Virus record (IMG/VR): IMGVR_UViG_3300021079_000225
Coordinates: 1 to 34,887 of that record
DNA: 34,887 nucleotides
Source of the DNA: a virus
Strand: one strand, 5' to 3'
Part shown: positions 8,452 through 14,885 of the stretch, piece after piece
Numbering within the stretch: position 1 is the stretch's first letter
Layout of the letters: every line of letters starts with the position of its first letter
Notes under the pieces: model-generated
What the model saw: only the letters and a program-made list of their open reading frames with translations
The model's database searches: none
Told to the model about the DNA's origin: nothing
Program-made: the position numbers and the translations under genes

Positions 8452-9840
8452 TTATAAATTATTTTTAACTTTCAAAGATAATTTAATTTTAAATTCTTTA
8501 TACCAATTAAAAACATTAGTTTTTAATTTTAAAAAATCTTCTTCGTTCATTTTATAATAATTCGTAATTTCATCCCAAGAATTAACTACAGGTAATGGAG
8601 AATCTCCCCAAACTTTAGTGAAATATTCCAAGTTATTATAATTCTTTAAGATAGGAATTGAGCCAGATTCTAAACATTCCATTAATCTAAATGAGTCAGG
8701 ATGAACCCATCCCATAGGACACGGAACAAATTTTGTTTTGTTGTAAATTGAAATACACTCATCTTGAGTTAATGATGTTGAACAATTCCATGAATTTGTT
8801 TTATGTATAAAAACATTTTCCATGCGTTCCATTACAGATAATAATTCTTGTCTATCTGATTTTGGTTGTCCAATAAAAACAAATTCATATTCTTTTGTAT
8901 CTAAAGAAGTTTCATTTTTGTTAATAAATCCTGTTTTTACACCTAAAGGAATGAAGGTAACATTTTGTGCGGTAATATTTGAGTCGTAATAATTTCTAAA
9001 TACATGATTCGCCTTTGAGTAATAATCGCAATTGTGACTTAAGTTTTCATTAGAAAAATGTAATAAATAAAAAGTATATCCAAGTTCAACAAATTTATTT
9101 AAATAGTTATTAAAATCATCAGATATGTTATTTGAATTATTGGAATAAATAATTACAGAATTATCTAATACTGTTGATAGTTGACCATCGTCAAATATTT
9201 TGTTGTGTTCAATATTTTTAAATAAAACTTCTGTTGTGTATTCAAATTCAAAATTTGTTTGGTCTCCATTAAATGTTTGCCAAATTAAGTTCAGAGGTTT
9301 TGTTTGTTTTCTATGAATTAAAAGTTTATTGTTATTATGTAATTCAAAAGGAATATTTTTTTCTTTAAACCATTCTATTGTATTAGCACAATCATACGCA
9401 TGTAAATCCTCAATAATGTATAACCCATTTTCTTTTAAATGAGGATATAACGCTTCAAAACTTTTAATGTGGTGAAAATGGGTATGAAGTCCATCATCAA
9501 TAATAATATCGTAATCACCACCATATTTACTTACACATTGGTTTAAATCCTCAGTTACGCTTTGGTCACCAATGAATATTTGAACATTTTCTTTTTCATA
9601 TTTTTTACAATCTTGATTTATGTCAAAGCCAATAAAATCTATATTTAAAAAAAACTCAGTCCACATTTGTATTGAAGCGCCAGGAAATCTTGGGTCAGCA
9701 ACACCTATTTCTAACATCTTAATTTTTTTGTTTTTTAATGGATAAAATAATTCTTGATATGTTTCGGTATAAGAGTGATATTCAAAATGTTGGGTACCTT
9801 TATCAGTACCAAGTCTATTCGCTATTTCTGTTAATGTCAT
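8452..9840 (-). CDS. Fusion of SAM methyltransferase and exostosin-like (GT47) glycosyltransferase
   Basis: 462 aa in two parts. Residues 1-180 form a class I SAM-dependent methyltransferase of the type seen with sugar/antibiotic methylation (MycE/TylF-like): the opening LGTDKGTQHFEYHSYTETY, a SAM-binding MLEIGVADP (42-50), the acidic GFDIN (71-75), and IIIDDGLH (112-119), which probably coordinates metal. Residues about 185-440 look like exostosin/GT47: IPLGVKTGF, FIGQPKSDR, then CPMGWVHPDSFRLMECLESG (374-393) followed by SIPIL, the usual P.G...S.R..E.L..G.IP nucleotide-sugar motif. One chain may add a sugar and O-methylate it, which would cap a glycan. The gene is 24 bases after the GT60-like gene. 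The fusion is continuous in one frame, with no sign of frameshift. Confidence 0.82.
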   Translation of the reverse strand: MTLTEIANRLGTDKGTQHFEYHSYTETYQELFYPLKNKKIKMLEIGVADPRFPGASIQMWTEFFLNIDFIGFDINQDCKKYEKENVQIFIGDQSVTEDLNQCVSKYGGDYDIIIDDGLHTHFHHIKSFEALYPHLKENGLYIIEDLHAYDCANTIEWFKEKNIPFELHNNNKLLIHRKQTKPLNLIWQTFNGDQTNFEFEYTTEVLFKNIEHNKIFDDGQLSTVLDNSVIIYSNNSNNISDDFNNYLNKFVELGYTFYLLHFSNENLSHNCDYYSKANHVFRNYYDSNITAQNVTFIPLGVKTGFINKNETSLDTKEYEFVFIGQPKSDRQELLSVMERMENVFIHKTNSWNCSTSLTQDECISIYNKTKFVPCPMGWVHPDSFRLMECLESGSIPILKNYNNLEYFTKVWGDSPLPVVNSWDEITNYYKMNEEDFLKLKTNVFNWYKEFKIKLSLKVKNNL

Positions 9841-9864
9841 AAATTAATAAGTTTTTATTTTTTT

Positions 9865-11130
9865 TTAACTTACCGCGTTGTGTGTTAATTGACCTGTTAT
9901 TCTATCACACCACCCTTTTGATTCTGAGTGAGGCCATACAACCCAATAAGATGGCATCTCATCAGTTTGGAACTCTCTCCATACTTTACAGTATTTGTCA
10001 GGGTCTCTCATGAAACCTGCAATTTCATTTTTGTCGGCATCTTTTCTAAATAAGGTTTCATCTTTATCGTTATGGAATGCAACAACCCAAAAATCATAAT
10101 CAGTTTCGGTTACTTGAGAATATCCAATATCAATACAATGTTTGAACATCATACAGAAACTATCTTTCCATTCTTGTTCCGTTTCAAAATTATAAGGATT
10201 TGGTGGATAATTTTTATCTAATGTGTATTTGTCAATTGCTCTTTTTTCAAATAAGATTCCCGAATATTTTTCATATTCAGTTAAAGTTCTAACGGTTCCA
10301 AAACCATAAGGACCATCATGTCCTTCTTGAGTTTCACCATCCATACCAAATAATTTTCTATTTGTTAAATGTGAGTGACTATTCTTTTGTCCCCAAGTTT
10401 TATCAATATCCCATTGTTTCGTTCTACCTTTACGGGTGTATTCGTGATAAACAACAGGAATATGTGGGTGGAACAAATCGTAACCCCAAGTGTAAGCTCT
10501 TGCCGCAATAGAGATTTCTTCTCCGTGAAAATAATATTCTGGGTTGTGTTGAACTTCGGTTGAGAACTGTCCTAATGTAAAACAGAAGTGAGCAGAATAG
10601 AATCTTGAAGTTACAGGTTTTTTCATTTCTCTCCAACCTGGAATTGTTTCAGGTAAAAAGAATACAGCTCCTTCGGGAATGAATCTATCAAATGCCATTC
10701 TCCAAGCTTCTTGTGAACGACCTGCTGGGTCATTGTCAGGGTCAAAAGATGGTACATAACCCGTAAGTAGAGGCTTCTTGTACCCATCTTTTTGTAGACC
10801 CTTAATCATCTTGATTAAGATATCATCCCAATCTTTGACAAATCTCATATGTGAATCTATCTGTAATGTATAGGTTTCACCTTTATAAAGTTGTTGGGTT
10901 AAGTTTCTCGCCCAACAAACACCCTTTGAGTCGGTATGAGGAATATCTAATATTCTAAATCTTTTATCGTTTCTCCATTCATCAATATTGTCAAAACCAT
11001 CTTCAGGATTAAATTGTCTTGCTATTGCAAATACAAGATTTTTTGGGTGTTTAGCGTTTGCCAACATATCTTTAATTGTTGGAACTAATTGTGGGTCGCA
11101 AAATGATGCAATTTGTGTAAAAATTTTCAT
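9865..11130 (-). CDS. GT60-like polypeptide GlcNAc-transferase (PF11397-type)
   Basis: 421 aa. The core matches the GlcNAc family (PF11397): KGVCWARNLTQQLYKGETYT (69-88) runs into LQIDSHMRF, in which D92-S-H94 is the DxH metal/UDP-sugar motif, and then FHGEEISIAARAYTWGYDLF (201-220) followed by HP, the analogue of the Gal/GalNAc-T motif of GT27 enzymes. Characterised GT60 members are Dictyostelium Gnt1, which modifies hydroxyproline on Skp1, and trypanosome enzymes that attach alpha-GlcNAc to Thr in mucins. Residues about 310-421 form an extra C-terminal region with no family I recognise. It is the first gene of the minus-strand GT set and lies about 1.1 kb downstream of genes encoding Thr/Pro-rich fibres, which are candidate substrates. 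A TATATTT box about 45 bases upstream is a possible promoter. Specificity for protein acceptors is inferred from family only. Confidence 0.85.
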   Translation of the reverse strand: MKIFTQIASFCDPQLVPTIKDMLANAKHPKNLVFAIARQFNPEDGFDNIDEWRNDKRFRILDIPHTDSKGVCWARNLTQQLYKGETYTLQIDSHMRFVKDWDDILIKMIKGLQKDGYKKPLLTGYVPSFDPDNDPAGRSQEAWRMAFDRFIPEGAVFFLPETIPGWREMKKPVTSRFYSAHFCFTLGQFSTEVQHNPEYYFHGEEISIAARAYTWGYDLFHPHIPVVYHEYTRKGRTKQWDIDKTWGQKNSHSHLTNRKLFGMDGETQEGHDGPYGFGTVRTLTEYEKYSGILFEKRAIDKYTLDKNYPPNPYNFETEQEWKDSFCMMFKHCIDIGYSQVTETDYDFWVVAFHNDKDETLFRKDADKNEIAGFMRDPDKYCKVWREFQTDEMPSYWVVWPHSESKGWCDRITGQLTHNAVS

Positions 11131-11189
11131 ACGTAATATCTATATTATATACAATAATAAACTCTAAAATAAAAAAATATAGTGATTTC

Positions 11190-11768
11190 TTATATAGTTT
11201 TATTACTTTTTCTTAAGTTGTCTTCCGCCCATAATGGTTGAAGATTTTTATAAAAACATAACTTATATAATTCTTCTTCAGTTTTTGATAAAGATAATGG
11301 AATTATATGGTCTATATGCCAGTCTCCGTGATTGTCCCAAGACATACCATTAACAAATTGGGATTCTAAATATTCTTTGAGAAATTGAGGGGTACAACCA
11401 ACGTAGTTAAAAGTTTTATTTTTTTTTGTTATATTTTGAATTTTTATAAATTCAACTAATCTTGACCTCATAATACACGATAATTTATAAATAATATCTG
11501 TTTTTTTTCTATTCTGAGAATATTGGTTATTTCTAAACTTTTCCTTATCCGCATTATTAATATAATATTTTTGTTTAGATTCTTTTCTTTTATTTGGATT
11601 ATTTTTTAACCAAAGTGCCTTACGATTATTTTCTTTATTTACGTTTAGTATTGCATATTCTTTCTTACATTCTTTACATTTGTATTGATATCCATTTTTA
11701 TCATTTCCCTTATGAAATTCACAAATCTCCTTTTCAATTCTACACTTACTACAAATCTTTTTTTCCAT
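11190..11768 (-). CDS. HNH endonuclease with N-terminal zinc-finger-like region
   Basis: 192 aa. An N-terminal C6-x2-C9 and C31-x2-C34 quartet suggests a zinc ribbon. A basic, Asn/Lys-rich middle follows. The C-terminus has the phage-type HNH block: MSWDNHGDWHIDHIIPLSLS with H151-I-D153-H154, then N175 and N184 in the NLQPLWAEDN segment. This family of free-standing nucleases spreads as homing-type mobile genes in phages. It sits downstream of the structural-module terminator and its first 20 bases overlap the end of the small ribbon-helix-helix-like gene. It may be an intergenic insertion rather than part of either neighbouring operon. No intron or split gene is visible around it. Confidence 0.9.
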   Translation of the reverse strand: MEKKICSKCRIEKEICEFHKGNDKNGYQYKCKECKKEYAILNVNKENNRKALWLKNNPNKRKESKQKYYINNADKEKFRNNQYSQNRKKTDIIYKLSCIMRSRLVEFIKIQNITKKNKTFNYVGCTPQFLKEYLESQFVNGMSWDNHGDWHIDHIIPLSLSKTEEELYKLCFYKNLQPLWAEDNLRKSNKTI

Positions 11769-11904
11769 AATATTCTTTTAGTTTTCTGTCAAAAAATCTT
11801 GACGGAATAATTTTATCTTTTTTTAATTGTTTATATAAATCTCTATCAACACTAATCCCAATTTTAATTTTTTTCTCTTCTTCTATTTTTTTTAATCTTC
11901 CCAT
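11749..11904 (-). CDS. Mini-gene with ribbon-helix-helix-like sequence, coupled to HNH endonuclease
   Basis: A 51-aa ORF read directly from the sequence: MGRLKKIEEEKKIKIGISVD, then RDLYKQLKKDKIIPSRFFDR and KLKEYYGKKDL. The strand IKIGISV followed by DRDLYKQLKK and a second helix is the layout of CopG/Arc-type ribbon-helix-helix DNA-binding proteins, though it is short and could be another basic peptide. Its stop lies inside the HNH gene (20-base overlap), so the two are probably translated together. TATTTATATCAT lies just before its ATG. It could regulate the nuclease or help it bind DNA; this is inference. Confidence 0.55.
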   Translation of the reverse strand: MGRLKKIEEEKKIKIGISVDRDLYKQLKKDKIIPSRFFDRKLKEYYGKKDL

Positions 11905-11908
11905 ATGA

Positions 11909-11916
11909 TATAAATA
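11909..11916 (-). promoter_or_regulatory. TATTTAT-type element before the mini-gene/HNH pair
   Basis: Coding strand reads TATTTATA, 4 bases before the ATG at 11904. Same element as before the fibre genes. If it is a promoter core the transcript would be leaderless or start inside the gene, so it could instead act in translation. Confidence 0.25.
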
Positions 11917-11958
11917 TCCACAAATATATTAAAAGTCATACTTATTTTTTATTTTAGA

Positions 11959-11990
11959 ATAAAAAAAACCCTCCACAAAGGTGAAGGGTT
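11959..11990 (-). terminator. Rho-independent terminator of the fibre module
   Basis: On the minus strand AACCCT-T-CAC, loop CTTT, GTG-G-AGGGTT forms a 9-bp stem with one mismatch, followed immediately by a run of eight T, the canonical intrinsic terminator layout. It lies 36 bases after the stop of the 71-aa gene, the last gene of the minus-strand structural module. It separates that module from the HNH pair and the glycosyltransferase operon downstream, so the latter needs its own promoter or read-through. Confidence 0.85.
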
Positions 11991-12025
11991 AATCTTTTAT
12001 TTAAAAAAGTATTTTATAATAGTTG

Positions 12026-12241
12026 TTAACTTACTGGAGGAAACACTCCATCATCAACAAATACAATACTATGAACATAGAATGGTGATATTGAATAGGT
12101 ATTATCTATCAACCAAATATTTTTTGTTTGATTCGGTGATAACTCAACTTGGTATTCCCACATTGAATCGTCGCATCTTCTGTAATTGAAGGTGGTGATT
12201 GTATCACCAGTGTTTGTTAAAGTGTATTTACTACAAGCCAT
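12026..12241 (-). CDS. Head-only paralogue of the adjacent Thr/Pro fibre protein
   Basis: 71 aa, nearly the same as residues 1-71 of the 298-aa protein encoded upstream: by my alignment 59 of 71 positions are identical, including MACSKYTLTNTG, TTFNYRRCDDSMW and TYS.SPFYVH. It stops at VFPPVS exactly where the longer protein enters its Thr/Pro linker, so it is a head domain without linker or C-terminal domain. Either it arose by duplication and loss of the repeats, or it is a functional cap or decoy subunit. Its own TATTTAT element and the following terminator suggest it is expressed. No signal peptide. Function unknown; structural role likely. Confidence 0.75.
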   Translation of the reverse strand: MACSKYTLTNTGDTITTFNYRRCDDSMWEYQVELSPNQTKNIWLIDNTYSISPFYVHSIVFVDDGVFPPVS

Positions 12242-12254
12242 GATTTTTTTTATT

Positions 12255-12262
12255 TATAAATA
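12255..12262 (-). promoter_or_regulatory. TATTTAT-type element before the head-only gene
   Basis: Coding strand reads AATATTTATAAATAAAAAAA before the ATG at 12241, with 13 bases between element and start. The 12-base TATTTATAAATA contains the T4 late-promoter octamer TATAAATA as well (coding strand, 12258-12251), so it fits either reading. Confidence 0.4.
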
Positions 12263-12277
12263 TTATGTTTTTTATTT

Positions 12278-13174
12278 TTAACAAGTTCCAGTGCTAGTTA
12301 TTACCCCTGAACCATCTATTTTAACCCAATTTACCCCATTTGAATAATAAAAACCATTTGTTAGTGGTGTGGTTAAACTTACATCTGAATATAAAATATC
12401 TGAAGTTACTAAACTACCAAATACCTTTGTACCATAAACGTTTGGTACCCCACTAGCTGGATAAACAAAACATGCGGTGGCACTGGCACTTGGGTTTGCA
12501 CCTAATGATGAATATGTAAACGATACAACTGTACTTGGTGTAATTGTTGGTGTTGGAGTATTAGTTGGAGTAGTTGTAGTTGTTGGTGTAGGTGTTTGAG
12601 TGTTAGTTGGTGTAATTGTTGGTGTTGGTGTATTAGTTGGAGTAGTTGTAGTTGTTGGTGTATTAGTTGGTGTAGTTGTAGTTGTTGGCGTATTAGTTGG
12701 TGTTATACTTGGTGTTACGCTTGGCGTAGTCGTGCTAGTTGGTGTTGTTGTAGTTGTCGGTGTGTTAGTTGGTGTTACACTTGGAGTTACTGGCACCCCA
12801 CTTGATGTTGGTGTTGGTGTCGTCGTGTTAGTTGGTGTTACCGTATTGGTTGGTGTTACACTTGGAGTAACCGTACTTGTTGGTGTATTAGTTGCTGTAA
12901 CCGAAGGAGTTGGTGTGTTTGTAGGTGTTTGAGTTGGAGTTCTAGTTGGTGTTGGTGTTGGTGGTATTGGAGGAAAAACTCCGTCATTAACCAATATAAT
13001 ATTATGAACATAGAATGGAGATAATGAATATGTTCCATCTATTAACCAAATATTCTTAATTTGATTTGGTAATAATTCAACTTGGTATTGCCACATTGAA
13101 TCATCACATCTTCTATAATTGAAGGTTGTTATTGTTGTACCTGTATTCGTTAAGGTATATTTGCTACATGCCAT
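12278..13174 (-). CDS. Fibre protein with head domain, mucin-like Thr/Pro linker and Cys-ending C-terminal domain
   Basis: 298 aa in three parts. Residues 1-69 are a compact head domain shared with the 71-aa neighbour. Residues 71-214 are a low-complexity linker of NTPT, TTTTPT, SVTPS and similar units; I count 73 Thr in 144 residues, with Pro and Ser making up much of the rest. Residues 215-298 form a C-terminal domain (SATACFVYP, LTTPLTNGFYYSNGVNWVKI, ending GTC) related to that of the 186-aa neighbour. Such a build suits an extended virion appendage or fibre. The linker looks like a mucin domain and is a candidate O-glycosylation substrate for the GT60-like enzyme encoded at 9865. The linker DNA can probably expand and contract in frame. 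Assignment as a virion protein is inferred from context. Confidence 0.8.
   Translation of the reverse strand: MACSKYTLTNTGTTITTFNYRRCDDSMWQYQVELLPNQIKNIWLIDGTYSLSPFYVHNIILVNDGVFPPIPPTPTPTRTPTQTPTNTPTPSVTATNTPTSTVTPSVTPTNTVTPTNTTTPTPTSSGVPVTPSVTPTNTPTTTTTPTSTTTPSVTPSITPTNTPTTTTTPTNTPTTTTTPTNTPTPTITPTNTQTPTPTTTTTPTNTPTPTITPSTVVSFTYSSLGANPSASATACFVYPASGVPNVYGTKVFGSLVTSDILYSDVSLTTPLTNGFYYSNGVNWVKIDGSGVITSTGTC
12533..12964 (-). repeat. Degenerate repeat DNA encoding the Thr/Pro mucin-like linker
   Basis: 432 bases of imperfect short repeats based on ACNCCNACNAAYACNCCNAC-like units on the coding strand (GTTGGTGTA... on the plus strand), covering codons 71-214 of the 298-aa fibre protein. Blocks such as NTPTTTTTPT occur in tandem. 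Repeat-unit gain or loss would keep the frame and change linker length. Confidence 0.9.
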
Positions 13175-13190
13175 AATAATTCTATTTAAC

Positions 13191-13198
13191 TATAAATA
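13191..13198 (-). promoter_or_regulatory. TATTTAT-type element before the 298-aa fibre gene
   Basis: Coding strand reads GTTATATTTATAG (13202-13190), 16 bases from element to ATG. The 13-base string recurs with one change (GTTATATTTTTAG) upstream of the plus-strand glyco operon at 19698-19710, which supports a real signal. Confidence 0.45.
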
Positions 13199-13216
13199 TA
13201 ACTTAAAAGAAAAAAC

Positions 13217-13777
13217 TTAACACAATCCAACATTAAGTACTAACGTCCCACCTATTTGAATAAATCTATTACCATTTGAAATTGTAAAATTGGCGTTTAC
13301 AGGTGGTATTGTTAATGATGAGTTACCAAATACATTATCACCAGGAACTAAAAGATTAAATGGTTTTGTTGTATAGATTGTTACATTTGATGGATTTGAA
13401 AACATACCTGACGCCTCACAAGCGTTTTGATAATACCCACCTGTCCATAAGTTATACGTATAAATAACGGTTGGTGTTGTACTTGGAGTTGGTGTAGGTG
13501 TTGGTGTGACAGGTGTTGGTGTGGGTGTTGGAGTTACAGGAGTTTGTGTTGGAGTCGGAGTTAACGTTGGTGTTGGTGTTGCAGATGGACATAATCCCAT
13601 ATTGGCAACATCAAGAGGCGCTCCATAGTATTCAACAAATACATTATCAGCACAAACATATTGTGTTTGAAGTGTGGGAATGGTTGATATTGTAATATTA
13701 CCCGTACATCCCGTCCAACTATAATACCCTTCTTGGACATTATTGTAATTTATAATTCTATAATAGTCACAACTCAT
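13217..13777 (-). CDS. Second Thr/Pro-linker fibre protein
   Basis: 186 aa with the same architecture as the downstream 298-aa protein but a different head. Residues 1-63 are a head domain with paired cysteines (C3, C24, C42, C63) and aromatic strands. Residues 67-103 are a TPTPTPT linker with 18 Thr in 37 residues. Residues 104-186 are a C-terminal domain (NACEASGMF, LTIPPVNANFTISNGNRFIQ, ending VGLC) that aligns with the other protein's end in the pattern ACxA, LTxP, sNG, I.G, G.C. It begins 14 bases after the 360-aa gene ends. Probable appendage/fibre subunit and possible glycosylation substrate. No signal peptide or membrane segment. Confidence 0.78.
   Translation of the reverse strand: MSCDYYRIINYNNVQEGYYSWTGCTGNITISTIPTLQTQYVCADNVFVEYYGAPLDVANMGLCPSATPTPTLTPTPTQTPVTPTPTPTPVTPTPTPTPSTTPTVIYTYNLWTGGYYQNACEASGMFSNPSNVTIYTTKPFNLLVPGDNVFGNSSLTIPPVNANFTISNGNRFIQIGGTLVLNVGLC
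13469..13582 (-). repeat. Short-period repeat encoding a TPTP linker
   Basis: About 114 bases of ACNCCNACNCC-like hexamer repeats (coding strand) covering codons 66-103 of the 186-aa fibre protein. It is a shorter and more regular version of the repeat in the neighbouring gene. Confidence 0.85.
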
Positions 13778-13791
13778 TATTATAAATTAAT

Positions 13792-14874
13792 TTATAATAA
13801 AAGACCCGTAAGATAATCTGTTGTCATATCTGTCCAAGTACCAGCGGATGCTGAGATATTATATGTGTAAGATGAAAATCCATCAACTTGAACGTATGAT
13901 TCATATCCATCATCAGTATTAATAAACAAACCATTACAGAAAAATACAGGATTTTCAGATGGTGCCCCTAAAGCACTTGCAGTTCCACCAGTGACGGCTG
14001 CTGGTAAATTTTGAAGTAAGAATTCTTTTGCACTATCTCTAATTGTTTCAGTAGCGTATTTCATTGCGTTACCGTATGTCATTCCTGATAATACAGCTCT
14101 TTCTGGCCATAAGATAGTTTGAAGATAATAGAATTCATAATCTCCTCCACCTGTCCAACCTGAATATTGTGGTTCTGTTGCTCCAGATGTGGTAACAACG
14201 GATATTGCTCCTGCAACAGCTCCACATGTACTTGAAGGTGTGGTACCACTTACATTACCTCTACGGAAAATTTGACCAACGGACCCACCAGATGTTATTC
14301 CAATGTGTGGTGTACTTGTAATAAACAAGGTGCCTCCTGATGCTGTGGTACCTGTTGTAATATGACTTGCCCAAGCACCTAACCCAACTTGACCAACAAA
14401 TGGATAACCAGCTAAACCTCCTGACATAAACGGTCCAAGAAGTGTGTTTGTTGATGTTGGGAACTGACCAATATTATTTATCCCTTGAAACACAGGAGCG
14501 TCAACATCATCAGAACAAATTCCTTCTGCAAAAACAATATCTTCAGGAGCAAATCCTAAATTTTGTATATATCCTGTAGTATATGAACCCCAAAAACTAG
14601 ACAATACAGACCCACTAAAAACAGCATTTACTGTTGTTGTATATGCCGATTGTGCTGGAGGTGGTTCAGGTACAAATAATGTATAAGGTGTTTGATATTC
14701 GGTAATATTCAATGTATAAGTTCCATATGGAAAATTTGAATAATAATTAAATGGTATTGTTTTCACACCCAAATTAACAATGGTTCCACCTGTTGTTGCT
14801 GAAAAAGTAGTTGGGCTTGATGTTTTACCTATTAAATTGCTACTTGTTATTCTAATTCCTTCTATTGCTGACAT
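13792..14874 (-). CDS. Probable virion structural protein, 360 aa, unknown family
   Basis: A Ser/Thr/Gly-rich, beta-structured sequence without signal peptide or membrane segments. The N-terminus (SAIEGIRITSSNLIGKTSSP, then TTFSATTGGTIVNLG) and PYGTYTLNITEYQTPYTLFV, running into a PEPPPAQS hinge at about residue 75, look like a fibre or baseplate-attachment domain. The rest (ATETIRDSAKEFLLQNLPAA, DGYESYVQVDGFSSYTYNIS) gives no family I recognise. Its place between the 720-aa LamG-type protein and the two linker fibres, 11 bases from the former, argues for the same appendage. It ends LTGLLL, not Cys. Confidence is good that it is a real gene and moderate that it is structural. Confidence 0.65.
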   Translation of the reverse strand: MSAIEGIRITSSNLIGKTSSPTTFSATTGGTIVNLGVKTIPFNYYSNFPYGTYTLNITEYQTPYTLFVPEPPPAQSAYTTTVNAVFSGSVLSSFWGSYTTGYIQNLGFAPEDIVFAEGICSDDVDAPVFQGINNIGQFPTSTNTLLGPFMSGGLAGYPFVGQVGLGAWASHITTGTTASGGTLFITSTPHIGITSGGSVGQIFRRGNVSGTTPSSTCGAVAGAISVVTTSGATEPQYSGWTGGGDYEFYYLQTILWPERAVLSGMTYGNAMKYATETIRDSAKEFLLQNLPAAVTGGTASALGAPSENPVFFCNGLFINTDDGYESYVQVDGFSSYTYNISASAGTWTDMTTDYLTGLLL

Positions 14875-14885
14875 AATTTTTTTTA

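Noticed and set aside
12600-12932. Plus-strand open frame rich in Val/Gly (LVGVVVVVG) opposite the Thr/Pro linker
   Set aside because: It is the antisense reading of the ACN/CCN repeat codons; it has no leader, no domain and lies wholly within a clear minus-strand gene.
12533-12964. GTTGGTGT-rich repeats as a possible CRISPR array or telomere-like repeat
   Set aside because: No constant repeat plus unique spacer pattern; the unit varies and keeps codon phase for a Thr/Pro linker.
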